Both the position numbers and the translations under genes were made by a program. From Sphingomonas sp. SORGH_AS_0879 (lineage in GTDB: Bacteria; Pseudomonadota; Alphaproteobacteria; Sphingomonadales; Sphingomonadaceae), in NCBI RefSeq assembly GCF_030819175.1, contig NZ_JAUTBJ010000002.1, positions 1,498,001 through 1,562,000 on the forward strand: a DNA stretch of 64,000 nt, given 5' to 3'. The notes under the pieces were generated by a model. It was not told the DNA's origin. It saw only the letters and a list, made by a program, of their open reading frames with translations, and made no database searches. Below, in pieces: positions 1 through 9,807 of the stretch (within the stretch, counting starts at the first letter, position 1; the number at the start of each line of letters is the position of its first letter).

Positions 1-1
1 C

Positions 2-2176
2 GACGATCGCGGCGACATCGCGGGCATGATCTGCGTCACCGGCGAGACGACTGCGCGCGTGCTGGCCGAACGACGCCAGCAGGAGGCGGACGAACGGCTC
101 GACCTGGCGCTCAGTTCGGGCGCGCATGTCGGCATGTGGGACTGGGACGTGGTCAACGACTCGGTGCGCTCCGATGGGCGCTTCGCGGCGATGTACGGCG
201 TCGACCCGGTCGCCGCCGAGGCGGGCATGCCGATCGCCGAGTTCTTCCAGGGTATCCATCCCGAAGACCGCGCGCGGGTGGAGGCGGAGATCGGGGCCGT
301 CCTCGCGGGGGCGGGCGATGCGAGCGAGGGGGCGGGGCGCTTCGTCTCCGAATATCGGCTGGTCCAGTCCGATGGCTCGGTCCACTGGGTATCCGCGCGG
401 GGACGGTGCATCGTCGATGGGACCGGGCGCTGCGTGCGCTTCCCCGGCGTCAGCTTCGATATCACCGACCGGGTCTGTGTCGAGCTTCAGTTGCGCGAGA
501 GCGAGGCTCGCGCGCGTCTGAATGCCGAGCGGGTGCAGCTCGCGCTGGAGGCGGGGGCGATCATCGGCACCTGGCTATGGGACCTGCCGAACGATCGCTT
601 CACGGTGGACGAGCCGTTCGCCCGTAATTTCGGGCTCGACCCCGCTCTGGGGCATGAGGGGCTGAGCCTGGCGCAGGTGGTCGAGACGGTCCATCCCGAC
701 GATCAGGCCGGCCTTGCCGAGGCGATCGCCGAGGCGATCGCGCGCGGCGGTCCCTATGCCCATCAGTATCGCACGCGGCGTCATGACGGTCGCTATCACT
801 GGCTGGAGGCGAATGGCCGGGTCGATCACGCGCCCGACGGCACGCCGCTGCACTTTCCCGGCGTGCTGATCGATGTCGGCGCCCGCCGCGCGCTGGAGGC
901 CGAGCGCGACCATGCCATCGCCGAACTCCGCGCGCTGACCGACCAGTTGGAACAGCGCGTCGCCGACCGCACCGCCGAGTTGATGCGTGCAGAGGAAGCG
1001 TTGCGGCAAAGCCAGAAGATGGAGGCGGTGGGCCAGTTGACCGGTGGGTTGGCCCATGATTTCAACAATCTGCTGGCGGGTATTTCCGGCTCGCTGGAAC
1101 TTATGGCGCTGCGCCTGTCGCAGGGGCGGACGGGGGAGCTCGACCGCTATATGGACGCGGCGCAGGGGGCGACGCGGCGGGCGGCGGCGCTGACCCACCG
1201 GCTGCTGGCCTTTTCGCGGCGGCAGACGCTGGCCCCGCGCGCGACCGATATCGGCGCGCTGGTCGCGGGCATGACCGACCTGATCCGCCGCACCGTGGGG
1301 CCGGGCATCACGCTGGAGACGAAGGGCGGGGACGATCTGTGGACCGTGCTGGTCGATGCGCCGCAGCTGGAGAATGCGCTCCTCAACCTGTGCATCAACG
1401 CGCGCGATGCGATGCCGGACGGCGGGCGCATCACGATCGAGATGGTGAACCGGCGGCTGATCGGCGACAATGCGCGGTTCGGCGATATACCGGACGGCGA
1501 GTATCTGGCGTTGTGCGTGACCGATATCGGCATCGGCATGACCCCCGACGTAATAGAAAAGGCGTTCGACCCCTTCTTCACCACCAAGCCGCTGGGGCAG
1601 GGGACCGGGCTGGGGTTGAGCATGATCTATGGCTTCGCCAAACAGTCGGGCGGGCAGGTCCGCATCCATTCGACGCCCGGCATGGGGACGACCGTGTTCC
1701 TCTATCTGCCCCGCCACGACGGACCGGCGGAGCAGGAGGACACCGGCACGACCACCGCGCTCGACGGTCCCGCCGGGTCGGGCGAGACAGTGCTGGTCGT
1801 CGATGACGAGGCGACCGTTCGCCTGATGATCGTCGATGTGCTGCGCGACATGGGCTATCAGGTGATCGAGGCGGCGGACAGCGCGGAAGGGCTGGCGATC
1901 CTGCGATCGTCGGTGCGGATCGATCTGCTCGTCACCGATGTCGGCCTGCCCGGCGGGATGAACGGACGCCAACTGGCCGAAGCGGCGCGGGAATTGCGAC
2001 ATGAATTGAATGTCATGTTCATCACGGGCTATGCGGAGGGCGCGGTGCTGAACAGCGGCCATTTGTCGCCGGGGATGCAGTTGCTGACCAAGCCGTTCAC
2101 CGTGGACGCGCTGGTCACGGGGATACAGGCCGCGATAGGCGCGGCCGCGCGGCGGTACGAACCCCACGCCCCCTGA
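2..2176 (+). CDS. PAS-domain hybrid sensor histidine kinase/response regulator (5' end beyond window)
   Basis: The reading frame is open to base 2, before the first ATG at 26, and the first residues look like the end of a PAS domain, so the gene almost certainly starts left of the window. Counting from the ATG at 26, two PAS/PAC repeats span about residues 25-155 and 170-290. A coiled-coil linker follows (about 290-330), then a HisKA domain with phospho-acceptor His near 344 (LAHDFNNLL), an HATPase domain with GTGLGLSMI, and a C-terminal receiver (about 590-710) with phospho-acceptor Asp near 638 (LVTDVGLPG). There is no membrane segment in the visible part, so it is probably a soluble sensor. 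The HWE/PAS-hybrid layout with its own receiver suggests a phosphorelay through an unlinked Hpt protein. No partner regulator is adjacent and the signal cannot be read from sequence. Confidence 0.93.
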   Translation, partial: DDRGDIAGMICVTGETTARVLAERRQQEADERLDLALSSGAHVGMWDWDVVNDSVRSDGRFAAMYGVDPVAAEAGMPIAEFFQGIHPEDRARVEAEIGAVLAGAGDASEGAGRFVSEYRLVQSDGSVHWVSARGRCIVDGTGRCVRFPGVSFDITDRVCVELQLRESEARARLNAERVQLALEAGAIIGTWLWDLPNDRFTVDEPFARNFGLDPALGHEGLSLAQVVETVHPDDQAGLAEAIAEAIARGGPYAHQYRTRRHDGRYHWLEANGRVDHAPDGTPLHFPGVLIDVGARRALEAERDHAIAELRALTDQLEQRVADRTAELMRAEEALRQSQKMEAVGQLTGGLAHDFNNLLAGISGSLELMALRLSQGRTGELDRYMDAAQGATRRAAALTHRLLAFSRRQTLAPRATDIGALVAGMTDLIRRTVGPGITLETKGGDDLWTVLVDAPQLENALLNLCINARDAMPDGGRITIEMVNRRLIGDNARFGDIPDGEYLALCVTDIGIGMTPDVIEKAFDPFFTTKPLGQGTGLGLSMIYGFAKQSGGQVRIHSTPGMGTTVFLYLPRHDGPAEQEDTGTTTALDGPAGSGETVLVVDDEATVRLMIVDVLRDMGYQVIEAADSAEGLAILRSSVRIDLLVTDVGLPGGMNGRQLAEAARELRHELNVMFITGYAEGAVLNSGHLSPGMQLLTKPFTVDALVTGIQAAIGAAARRYEPHAP

Positions 2177-2245
2177 ACCCTTCGCGGTCCCGGTCCGGAT
2201 CGCGTGCGGCACCGCATGACGATGACGACCGGGAGTTTCGAGACG

Positions 2246-2956
2246 ATGAAGACCAGCCGCCTGGCCCTGTCCCTATTGGGCACGAGCCTGTTCGCCGCCG
2301 CCCCGGCCCCTGCGCAGGACGGGCCGGATATTCCCGAGCCGATGGTGTTCGACATGATCCGCCCGCTGACCGCAAAGGCGGGCGAGATCGAGGTCAACGC
2401 GCTGGCGCAGCGCGACCTGACCGGCCCGCGCGGCGAACTGGAATGGGCGCCCGAGGTCGAATGGGCGGTGGCCGATGGCTTTGCGGTCGAGCTGGAACTG
2501 CCGCTGATCGACAACCGCGTCGTCCAGTACAAGATGGGGCTTCAGGGCAAGCTGGGCACGATCCGGGGCGGACGCGGGGTGCATGGGTTCCAGTATCTGG
2601 GACTGCACGATCGCGAGGCGGGGGGATGGACCTCCACGCTTCTCTGGCTGCTCGGCAACCGCTTCGGCGAGCGGTGGAGCACCATGACGATGATCGGCGT
2701 CGGCGACGTGACCCTGCGCGAGGGGAATGAGACGGGGATGATCGTCAACCACTCCACCTTCTACGATCTGAACCGCGACACGGTGCTGGGGTTGGAGGTC
2801 AATCGCCAGAATGGCGAAGGCGCCTATTGGCTGTTGATGCCGCAAGTCCACCGCGCGCTCGGCAAGCTGGGCGTGCAGGGCGGCGTCGGCGCGGAGAAGG
2901 GGCGGGGCGAGCGGTTCCGGCCGCGGCTGGGATTGCGAATCATCCGCGAACTGTGA
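2246..2956 (+). CDS. Secreted or outer-membrane protein of unknown function
   Basis: A 236-residue protein with a clear Sec signal peptide (MKTSRLALSLLGTSLFAAA, probable cleavage after APAPAQ). An in-frame upstream ATG at 2204 would add a non-hydrophobic extension, so the ATG at 2246 is preferred. The mature part has alternating polar and hydrophobic stretches (for example VEWAVADGFAVELELPL and the C-terminal RPRLGLRIIREL) that look like beta-strands of a small barrel or jelly roll, and no catalytic motif I can name. It sits 69 bases after the sensor kinase, same direction, and its TGA overlaps an ATG that is an alternative start for the next gene, so the three may be cotranscribed. Function unknown; resemblance to copper-resistance or transport barrels is only impressionistic. 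Confidence 0.75.
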   Translation: MKTSRLALSLLGTSLFAAAPAPAQDGPDIPEPMVFDMIRPLTAKAGEIEVNALAQRDLTGPRGELEWAPEVEWAVADGFAVELELPLIDNRVVQYKMGLQGKLGTIRGGRGVHGFQYLGLHDREAGGWTSTLLWLLGNRFGERWSTMTMIGVGDVTLREGNETGMIVNHSTFYDLNRDTVLGLEVNRQNGEGAYWLLMPQVHRALGKLGVQGGVGAEKGRGERFRPRLGLRIIREL

Positions 2957-2988
2957 TGGGAGAGCCGTCGCCTCGTGGGAGACAGGAT

Positions 2989-3684
2989 ATGGCCGTCGAA
3001 TTGATCTGTCTGGATGCCGACGACACGCTCTGGCACAATATGCGCCATTTCGCGGAGACGGAGGAAGCGCTGGTCGGCCTGCTCGCCCCCTTTGCCGAAG
3101 CGCGGGTGGCGCGGGCCACGCTGGAATCCTGCGAGGCGCGCAACCTGCGGCTCTACGGTTACGGCGCCAAGGGCTTCACCTTGTCGATGATCGAGACGGC
3201 GGTCGAACTGGCGGGGCCGACCCTGCCGACCGAACTGGTCGCGCGGCTGCTGGAGGCGGGGCGGCAGTTGCTGGCGCATCCGGTGGAACTCCTCGACGGG
3301 ATCGCCGACACCATGGCCGCGCTGGCGGAGCGCGGGCGGCTGGTGCTGGTGACCAAGGGCGACCTGCTGCACCAGGAGGCGAAGCTGGCGGCATCGGGCC
3401 TGGGCGAGCATTTCGCCGATGTCGCGATCGTCAGCGACAAGACGCCCGACACCTTCCGCCGGATCTTCGCGCGCCACGACGTCGCGCCGGAGCGGGCGGT
3501 GATGGCGGGGGATTCGATGCGCTCCGACATTTTGCCCGCGCTGGAGGCGGGGGCCTGGGCCGCCTATATCCCGCAGCCGCTGGCCTGGAGCCATGAGGCG
3601 GGGCGGACGCCGACCGACCATCCCCGCTTTCGCCAGTTGGAACGGCTGGGGGACTTGCCGGACTGGATCGACGCGATCGGGTGA
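2989..3684 (+). CDS. HAD-superfamily hydrolase (phosphatase)
   Basis: A 231-residue soluble HAD phosphatase. Motif I is at the very N-terminus (CLDADDTLW, nucleophile Asp9 and acid Asp11), motif II is LVTKGD near residue 120, and motif IV is MAGDSMRSDI near 170. A helical cap lies between motifs I and II, as in class I HADs. The ATG at 2989 is chosen because it follows GGGAGACAGG and places motif I about eight residues from the start; the ATG at 2956, overlapping the upstream stop as TGATG, is an alternative adding 11 residues. The substrate cannot be told from sequence. Confidence 0.88.
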   Translation: MAVELICLDADDTLWHNMRHFAETEEALVGLLAPFAEARVARATLESCEARNLRLYGYGAKGFTLSMIETAVELAGPTLPTELVARLLEAGRQLLAHPVELLDGIADTMAALAERGRLVLVTKGDLLHQEAKLAASGLGEHFADVAIVSDKTPDTFRRIFARHDVAPERAVMAGDSMRSDILPALEAGAWAAYIPQPLAWSHEAGRTPTDHPRFRQLERLGDLPDWIDAIG

Positions 3685-3709
3685 CGGGGGCGTCCAGTCC
3701 GGGCGATCC

Positions 3710-4645
3710 TCAGCTGGGGTCGTGTTCTTCCCCAACGACGACACCGCGCGCCACTTCGGGTCCGTCATGCGAGAAGCCGTTGCGATGGATGCGCACGCCC
3801 GCCGTCGTCACCGGGACGCTGGTCGCCACCGCCGCGACGGGGGCGGTGGCGGCGACGCCTTCGGTGACCGCCTGTTCGCCGCGATGAATGGTCACGCCCC
3901 CCACCGTCTCGACGCCCGCCACCGGCGCGGCGGCCAGCATGGCGGGGGCGGGGACGGGGATGCTCGGCTCGACCCCGGCATAATCCTGGCGGAAGGACAG
4001 GTCACGCTCCAGCGCCCCCTTCCAGCGATAGAAGATATGGCTGCCGATCGCGCCGATCCGGTTCAGGCTGGGCGCCCACCAGGGCAGCACGTAATTGGCG
4101 TGATAGAAGGTCGCGGCCCCCACCGGGGCATAGACCATGCCCGCCAGTGCCGCCTGCGCCACGGCGGCGGCGCGGGCCCAGGCGGCGGGCTCGCGCGGGT
4201 GGAGCATCGATCCGTCGCAGGTGAAGCTGAACTGGCAACCCGTCGAGCGCTCCGATCCCTGATAGACGACGCCGCAGATGCTTTTGGGAAAGGCGCGGTC
4301 GCGCACGCGGTTGAGGACGACCTGCGCCACCGCACGCTGACCATCGATCGGCTCGGACCGGGCTTCATAATAGATGGCGGCGGTCAGGCATTCGGCGGCG
4401 CGGGCGGCGTCTTGCGCCGAACGGGCGATGCCGGAAAAGGCCGGGGCGGCGGCCATCTCGATCGGGGTATTGCCAGTCAGCGTTTCGGGCAGGTCGCTGT
4501 CGGGCACGTCGAGCGCGAGCTGGCGCAGCAGAGTCCGCGCGGTCGGCGGCGGCACGTCCAGCGTCAGCCGGGCGGGCGGATGCCGCGACGGGGTGCACGA
4601 CGTCGCGATCGCCAGCGTCGCCACCAACATCAACCAGCGCAGCAC
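3710..4645 (-). CDS. Cell wall hydrolase, SleB family
   Basis: The central region (about residues 85-210) matches the hydrolase_2/SleB family: AIYYEARSE with the candidate catalytic Glu, AVAQVVLNRVRD, SICGVVYQG and CQFSFTCDG, then a conserved YHANYVLPWWA stretch. Family members cleave the glycan strand of peptidoglycan in the periplasm. The N-terminus is a hydrophobic export signal ending in ATSC, a possible though non-ideal lipobox. The start is uncertain: the GTG at 4645 is preceded by AGGAAG, while an ATG at 4675 would add ten residues without a visible ribosome-binding site. The roughly 80-residue tail is Ala/Val/Pro-rich and low in complexity. A role in cell-wall turnover is likely; the germination role of SleB in spore formers does not apply. 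Confidence 0.88.
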   Translation of the reverse strand: MLRWLMLVATLAIATSCTPSRHPPARLTLDVPPPTARTLLRQLALDVPDSDLPETLTGNTPIEMAAAPAFSGIARSAQDAARAAECLTAAIYYEARSEPIDGQRAVAQVVLNRVRDRAFPKSICGVVYQGSERSTGCQFSFTCDGSMLHPREPAAWARAAAVAQAALAGMVYAPVGAATFYHANYVLPWWAPSLNRIGAIGSHIFYRWKGALERDLSFRQDYAGVEPSIPVPAPAMLAAAPVAGVETVGGVTIHRGEQAVTEGVAATAPVAAVATSVPVTTAGVRIHRNGFSHDGPEVARGVVVGEEHDPS

Positions 4646-4759
4646 GTTCTTCCTGTTCCCAACCCGTTGCCCCATGACGGCGCATTACCGGATTGGGGGT
4701 TAGGAAGCGGTTAAGTCACCGAAAACGGACATATCCCCTGGAACGCGTCCGTTCGTCGG

Positions 4760-7183
4760 CTATCGGAAGCGCGCGCCCAATTCCACGCCGTAGAAACGCG
4801 GCTCGCCCGCGATATAGGTCGGCGCGCTGAAGGTGCCGCCGGTGTTGCCCGCATCGATCAGATAGCGCTTGTTGGTCAGGTTGCGCGCGAAGCCGCCGAC
4901 ATGGAAACCCCCGTCCGCCCCGAACTCGACGCCGGCGCGCAGATTGACCAGCGTATAGCCGCCCTGCGAGATCGCCTCGCTATTGGGCAGCTCGAAATAG
5001 ACCTTGGACCGATAGGTGGCGCTTGGCGTCGCATAGAAGGTCGCGGAGGACCCCAGCGGCACGCGCAGCGTCGCGCCGCCCGAGGCGGTCGTGTCGGGTT
5101 GCAGGCGGAAACGATTGCCCGCGAACACGCCATTGGCCGGCTCGTCGGCGATGCCGCCATCGATATAGGCGAAGCTGCCAAACAGGCTGAGCCAGCGCTG
5201 CACCGCCCAGTTCGCCTCCAGCTCGACCCCGACATTGTTCGCCGAGCCCGCGCTGCGCGTCACGGTCCGTCCGCCCTCGAAGACGGTGACCTGGAAGCCC
5301 TTATACTGCTGATAGAAGACCGAGGCCGCGCCGCTGAACGCGCCGATCCGCCCCTTGATGCCGCCTTCGTAATTCCACACGTCTTCCTGCGGCACGATCT
5401 GAAGCCGGGGGATCGCGCCCGAATTGGCGATGGTCAGCGGCACGATCCGCTGGGCGTCGAGCTGTACCACGGGCGAACGGCGGCCCTTGCTGACCGTCGC
5501 ATAGACGTTCACGTCGCCGCCCAGCCGATAGAGCGCGTTGAAGCGCGGCAGGATCGCGGCATAGCTGCGTTGCGCTTCGAAGACCTGCCCCTTGGTATTG
5601 GCCGCGCCCAGCAGGCTGGTGAACAGCCCCGCCGCCGCCAGCAGGCGGCTGTCGGGCATGACATTGCTATAGCCCGAACGGCGATCCTCGATCAGCACCC
5701 GCGCGCCCGCCGTCAGTTCCAGCGCGGGGGCGGGAATCCAGGTCGCGTCGGCGAACATCGAATAGGTGTTGTTGCGACCGAAATTGGTGAAGCTGGCGCT
5801 ATAGGGCACCATGGTCGCCGTGCCGCGCGACAGGATCGCGGTGGCGCGGGCGCCGGGGATGGTGCCGTCGGGCGCGACGCAGGCGGTGCCGGTCGGCAGG
5901 CCCGCCGCGCCGAGCAACTGCCGCACCGGTGCGAAGTCCGTCGCGGTCGAGCAGGCGAGATAGGTGCCTTCCTCGGTCGAGAAGGGCACCCGCTGCTGCC
6001 CGTTTTCGAAAAAGGCGTTCCACCCGATCGAGGCGCGGTAATGCGCGCCGTCGAAGGCGAAGCGGCTTTCATGGCTCCACTGGTCGCCCCTGGCGTCCTC
6101 GCCGAACTCCAGATACCAGGCGGGGCCGCCATCGGCGTCGAAGATTTCCAGCGCGTCGAACCGGCGATAGCCGTTGACCGTGGTGAAGGTGACGCCCGGC
6201 GCGACATCGACTGCGACCGTCAGGTTCGCGTCATAGACGTTGCGGGTCAGCCCCAGCTTGCGCCGCCCCAGCACCTCGGCGGAGAAGGGCGAGCCCGACA
6301 GCTCGGCATAGCCATAATCGCCGGTCTGCCCGCCGGTGGGGGCGAAGACGCGGCTCTTGAACGCGGTGCCCGGATTGCGCTGTCCGTCATAGGTCAGGAC
6401 GAGGTCGGCGGTGACCGAGCCATTGGGCCGCCAGCGCAGCGACCCGCGCACCCCGCGCTGGTCCTGCCCGTTCAGATCGTCCTGGTCGACGCGCCCCTGA
6501 TTCTGGTTGGGCACATCGGGATCGCCTGCGATATTGCGGACATAGCCGTCGCGATATTTATAGGCGAAGGCGATCCGGCCGGCCAGCGTCTCGTTGCCCG
6601 CATTCAGATAGCCCGACACCTGAGTCCGGTTGAAATTGCCATAGGAGGCGATGAGGCCGCCCTCGGTTCCGGCCTTGGGATGCGCGGAGACGATGCTGAT
6701 CGCGCCGACCGCGGCGGCAGTGCCGAACAGGGTTGCCTGCGGGCCCTTCACCACCTCGATCCGCTCGATATCGTATAGGTCCTGATAGGCGCCGCGCGTC
6801 CGGCTGATGTCGATGCCGTTATAATAGAGCGTCACCCGCGCGCCCTGCTGCGCCGAGCCGGAATCCGAGGTGATGCCGCGAATGACGAAGCCCGGATTGT
6901 TTGCGCTCTGCTCCTGGATTTGCAGGCCGGGGATATATTGCGCGACTTCCGCCAGCGAGTTGACGCCCAGATTGGCCATGCGTTCGCCCGACACCGCGCT
7001 GACGGTGACGGGCACGTCCTCGATCCGCTGCTCGCGCTTCTGGGCGGTGACGATCACCTCGTCGTCGCGGGCGTCGTCCTGTGGCTGGATCATCGCCTGC
7101 GCCCAGGCCGCCTGTGCGAACGCGGTCGGCGAAAGGCTCGTCAAAAGCGCGGCCAGCGTCATGCGGCGCATGGTCGAAGTCAT
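4760..7183 (-). CDS. TonB-dependent outer-membrane receptor
   Basis: An 807-residue receptor. A signal peptide covers about residues 1-25, followed by a TonB box (DEVIVTAQKREQRIEDVPV), a plug domain to about residue 165 (VVKGPQATLFGTAAAVGAIS) and a 22-stranded barrel ending in the usual C-terminal aromatic/Arg signature (GVELGARFR). It imports a substrate across the outer membrane using TonB-ExbBD energy. GGGGATAG lies just before the ATG. It is divergent from a PhoD-type phosphatase across a 171-base gap, so a phosphorus-related substrate is possible, but the YKNG-type box and barrel do not identify the ligand; many sphingomonad paralogues take up glycans or plant compounds. No linked transporter or hydrolase operon argues for a particular ligand. 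Confidence 0.93.
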   Translation of the reverse strand: MTSTMRRMTLAALLTSLSPTAFAQAAWAQAMIQPQDDARDDEVIVTAQKREQRIEDVPVTVSAVSGERMANLGVNSLAEVAQYIPGLQIQEQSANNPGFVIRGITSDSGSAQQGARVTLYYNGIDISRTRGAYQDLYDIERIEVVKGPQATLFGTAAAVGAISIVSAHPKAGTEGGLIASYGNFNRTQVSGYLNAGNETLAGRIAFAYKYRDGYVRNIAGDPDVPNQNQGRVDQDDLNGQDQRGVRGSLRWRPNGSVTADLVLTYDGQRNPGTAFKSRVFAPTGGQTGDYGYAELSGSPFSAEVLGRRKLGLTRNVYDANLTVAVDVAPGVTFTTVNGYRRFDALEIFDADGGPAWYLEFGEDARGDQWSHESRFAFDGAHYRASIGWNAFFENGQQRVPFSTEEGTYLACSTATDFAPVRQLLGAAGLPTGTACVAPDGTIPGARATAILSRGTATMVPYSASFTNFGRNNTYSMFADATWIPAPALELTAGARVLIEDRRSGYSNVMPDSRLLAAAGLFTSLLGAANTKGQVFEAQRSYAAILPRFNALYRLGGDVNVYATVSKGRRSPVVQLDAQRIVPLTIANSGAIPRLQIVPQEDVWNYEGGIKGRIGAFSGAASVFYQQYKGFQVTVFEGGRTVTRSAGSANNVGVELEANWAVQRWLSLFGSFAYIDGGIADEPANGVFAGNRFRLQPDTTASGGATLRVPLGSSATFYATPSATYRSKVYFELPNSEAISQGGYTLVNLRAGVEFGADGGFHVGGFARNLTNKRYLIDAGNTGGTFSAPTYIAGEPRFYGVELGARFR

Positions 7184-7264
7184 ATCTATCCCCGGCTATT
7201 ACCCTGTTTGCCAGCCGCTTAGGGGAAAGGGATTACCGGTTGGTGTCCATCACGCTGCGGATTT

Positions 7265-7309
7265 GTGACGGTCGGCGCCGGTGTCGCCGAACCGTCATCC
7301 ATTCGCCAT
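7265..7309. promoter_or_regulatory. Long dyad plus Pho-box-like direct repeat upstream of the phoD-like gene
   Basis: Bases 7265-7298 form an inverted repeat (GTGACGGTCGGCG against CGCCGAACCGTCAT, one bulge). Its right arm leads into CCGTCAT-CCAT-TCGCCAT at 7292-7309, which resembles an 11-base-phased PhoB site (consensus CTGTCAT repeated) with several mismatches. The position, 46-90 bases before an alkaline phosphatase D start, is suitable for an operator. Binding by PhoB is inference only. Confidence 0.3.
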
Positions 7310-7354
7310 GGCGCTGTCGTGCGGAGCCTCTAGCCGTCCGGGCGAAAGGACCCG

Positions 7355-9028
7355 ATGATGACGATGATGAACCGACGCCGCGCGATCGCCCTGATGGGAA
7401 GCGGCGCGACGCTCAGCCTGCCCGCGACGATTGCCGAGGCGGCCGAGCCCTCGGCCCGTTTCGACCATGGCGTGGCCAGCGGCGATCCGGCCGCCGATGG
7501 TGCGATCCTGTGGACCCGCGCGACCCCGGCGGAGGGGCAGGGGGGCGACGTCCCGCTGACCTGGCACGTCGCGCCGATGGAGCCGGGCGAGGCAGTCGGC
7601 CTGCGCACGGGCCGGGTGACGGCCCGCGCCGCCCGCGACTTCACCGCCAAGGTCGAGGTGACGGGGCTGCGCCCCGGTCGCGATTATCGCTATTGGTTCG
7701 AGACGGCGAAGGGAGAGCGTTCGCCGGAGGGGCGTTTCCGCACCCTGCCGCGCGGGCGGATCGAGGATGTGGTGCTGGCCGTCGTCTCGTGCCAGCTTTA
7801 TCCCGGCGGGCTGTACAACGCCTATGACGCGATCGCGCGGTCCGAGCGGCTCGACGCGGTGCTGCATCTGGGCGACTATATCTATGAATATGGCGCGGAG
7901 GGTTATGGCGCGGAGATCGGGCGCAAGCTGAACCGCCTGCCCGAACCGGCGCATGAGATATTGTCGCTCGCCGATTATCGCGCGCGTCATGCCCAGGTGA
8001 AGCGCGACCCCGACATGCAGGCCGCGCACGCCCGCGCCGCCTTTATCTGCGTGTGGGACGATCATGAGGTCGCCAATGACGACTGGATCGGCGGCGCGGA
8101 GAACCATGATCCCAAGACCGAGGGGGACTGGGCCAAGCGCAAGGCGGCGGCGATGCAGGCCTATTTCGAATGGATGCCGATCCGCGACCCGCGCCCTGGC
8201 CAGCCCTGGGCCGCGATCAACCGCAGCTTCGACTTCGGCGACCTGGCGACGCTGGTGATGGTCGAGACGCGGCTGCTCGCCCGGTCGAAGCAGGTGACGG
8301 CCAAGGGCGATGTGCCCGAGCCGTCCGAATATGCCGCGATGATGGCCGAGCGTGCGCGGCCCGAGCGCGAATTGCTGGGCGCGGGGCAACTCGACTGGAT
8401 CGAGCGGACGCTGGCCGCCTCGGTCGGGGCGGGGCGTCCGTGGCAGGTGATCGGCAACCAGGTGGTGATGGCGCGGGTCGACGGCCCCGATCTGGAAAAG
8501 CGGATGGGGGCGGAGGGTTATGCGTCGCTGATCGCGCCGCTGTCTCAGGCGATCCGCGCGCAGCTGGCGGCGGCGCAGGCATCCTATCGCGCGGGGCTGC
8601 CCATGAACTTCGATAGCTGGGACGGCTATCCCGCCGCGCGCGAGCGGCTTTACGCGGCGTTCCGGCGGGCGGGGAGCCATCCGGTGGTCCTCTCGGGCGA
8701 CAGCCATGCCGCCTGGGCCAACGACCTGTATGACGACCAGGGCGCGCTGGTCGCGGCCGAGTTCGGCGCGACGGCGATCACCAGCCCCTCCTGGGGGGCG
8801 CTGTTCCCCGGTATCGGCCGCCAGATCGCCGAGGCCAATCGGCGCAGCGTGCGCTTCTGCGATCAGGACGCCAAGGGCTATCTCCACCTGACCCTGACCC
8901 GCGACACCGCGACCGCGCGGTTCATGACCGTCTCCACCGTCATGGCCAAGCCCTATGCGGAGGCCTGTGTCGCGACCTGGCGGACGCGCGCGGGCGGGAC
9001 GGCCCCGATCGAGAGCGTGACCGCCTGA
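7355..9028 (+). CDS. Alkaline phosphatase D family protein (PhoD-like)
   Basis: A 557-residue secreted phosphoesterase. It has an N-terminal twin-arginine signal (NRRRAIALMGSG) and an Ig-like N-terminal PhoD domain (about residues 35-130, FDHGVASGDP being the family opening). The metallophosphatase domain shows VVSCQLYPGG, the metal ligands HLGDYIYEYG and CVWDDHEVANDD, and a late SGDSHAAW motif. PhoD enzymes release phosphate from phosphodiesters and monoesters, usually with Fe/Ca, after folded export by Tat. Four ATGs occur in the first five codons (MMTMM); the first, at 7355, follows GAAAGGA. The gene is divergent from a TonB receptor and convergent with a VirJ-like gene. Expression under phosphate starvation is expected for the family, and a weak Pho-box-like sequence lies upstream. 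Confidence 0.93.
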   Translation: MMTMMNRRRAIALMGSGATLSLPATIAEAAEPSARFDHGVASGDPAADGAILWTRATPAEGQGGDVPLTWHVAPMEPGEAVGLRTGRVTARAARDFTAKVEVTGLRPGRDYRYWFETAKGERSPEGRFRTLPRGRIEDVVLAVVSCQLYPGGLYNAYDAIARSERLDAVLHLGDYIYEYGAEGYGAEIGRKLNRLPEPAHEILSLADYRARHAQVKRDPDMQAAHARAAFICVWDDHEVANDDWIGGAENHDPKTEGDWAKRKAAAMQAYFEWMPIRDPRPGQPWAAINRSFDFGDLATLVMVETRLLARSKQVTAKGDVPEPSEYAAMMAERARPERELLGAGQLDWIERTLAASVGAGRPWQVIGNQVVMARVDGPDLEKRMGAEGYASLIAPLSQAIRAQLAAAQASYRAGLPMNFDSWDGYPAARERLYAAFRRAGSHPVVLSGDSHAAWANDLYDDQGALVAAEFGATAITSPSWGALFPGIGRQIAEANRRSVRFCDQDAKGYLHLTLTRDTATARFMTVSTVMAKPYAEACVATWRTRAGGTAPIESVTA

Positions 9029-9039
9029 CCCGGTACCGG

Positions 9040-9072
9040 CCTTTCCCCGTCAGTTCGGTTTGGCGGGGAAGG
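9040..9072. terminator. Bidirectional hairpin between convergent genes
   Basis: CCTTTCCCCG pairs with CGGGGAAGGG around a 14-base loop, between the phoD-like stop and the end of the VirJ-like gene (overlapping its last codons). There is no clear T-run on either side, so it may act as a weak terminator or an mRNA-stabilising stem. Confidence 0.45.
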
Positions 9073-9799
9073 GCTGGCCGCGCACCGCCGCCAGCACACG
9101 GGCGTTCAGCGTGGCGTCGTCATGGTTCAGATAATGGCCGCCCGGCATGGCGACGACATGCGCATCGGGCAGCTTGAGGAGCGGGCACAGGCTGTCCTGT
9201 TCCTCGACGCCATAGATGCAGGTGACGGGCAGCCAGTCGAGCGTGCGGGCGGTGGTGATCGCCATGCTGTCGGGCCGTCCCATATAGGCGATGCCGGAAG
9301 GGTCGGAGCGGAAATAGGCCGTCTTGCCCGGCACCACCAGCACCAGTGCCGACACCCGCGCGCGCAGGTCGGCGGGCAGTTTCGCCAGCCCGGTCTGCAA
9401 CATGTCCGCGCCATAGGACTGGCCGAGCAGCACCAGCCGCCGCTCGCCCGCTTCCCGCGCGGCACGGCGTACCAGATCGGCGATCAGCGCATCGACCTGC
9501 CCGCGCGTCCGGCGCTCGCGGAACAGGACGGGGGAATTGACGCCCAGCACCGCGATCCCCCGGGCGCTCAGGCTCCGGGCGACGCTCCCGCTCATGCCAT
9601 AGCGCAGGCCCATATCCCCCGACAGCGACAGGACGAACACCGGCTGCACCCGCCCCGCCGCCGGATAGCGGGTGAACGGGTCGCGGTCGAAATAGCTGCC
9701 CGAATAGAGGAGGATGGAAAGTCCGGCCACGATGACGAACAGGATCGCGGCGAGATAACGGCGATAATGGCGGCGAAGATGGGCCAGGCGAACGGACAT
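9050..9799 (-). CDS. VirJ/AcvB-like alpha/beta hydrolase
   Basis: A 249-residue protein with one N-terminal membrane anchor (about residues 16-35) and a periplasmic domain of the bacterial virulence protein VirJ family. It shows VLSLSGDMG near residue 57, VLGVNSPVLFRERRT near 84, and the serine-hydrolase elbow GQSYGAD with candidate nucleophile Ser128. In Agrobacterium, AcvB/VirJ hydrolyses lysyl-phosphatidylglycerol. That activity is attractive here because an MprF-type aminoacyl-phosphatidylglycerol synthase lies about 6.6 kb away, but the link between the two is inference. It is convergent with the phoD-like gene and is followed upstream by a palindromic repeat element. Confidence 0.85.
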   Translation of the reverse strand: MSVRLAHLRRHYRRYLAAILFVIVAGLSILLYSGSYFDRDPFTRYPAAGRVQPVFVLSLSGDMGLRYGMSGSVARSLSARGIAVLGVNSPVLFRERRTRGQVDALIADLVRRAAREAGERRLVLLGQSYGADMLQTGLAKLPADLRARVSALVLVVPGKTAYFRSDPSGIAYMGRPDSMAITTARTLDWLPVTCIYGVEEQDSLCPLLKLPDAHVVAMPGGHYLNHDDATLNARVLAAVRGQPFPAKPN

Positions 9800-9807
9800 G
9801 CCTCATC

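Noticed and set aside
575..2212. 545-codon antisense open frame under the sensor kinase
   Set aside because: Its translation is Arg/His/Gln-rich with no domain, and the opposite strand encodes a complete kinase. High-GC codon bias makes such antisense frames.
4901..6778. 625-codon plus-strand frame within the TonB receptor gene
   Set aside because: Low-complexity Arg/Gly/Ala translation with no domain; the minus strand encodes a full TonB receptor.
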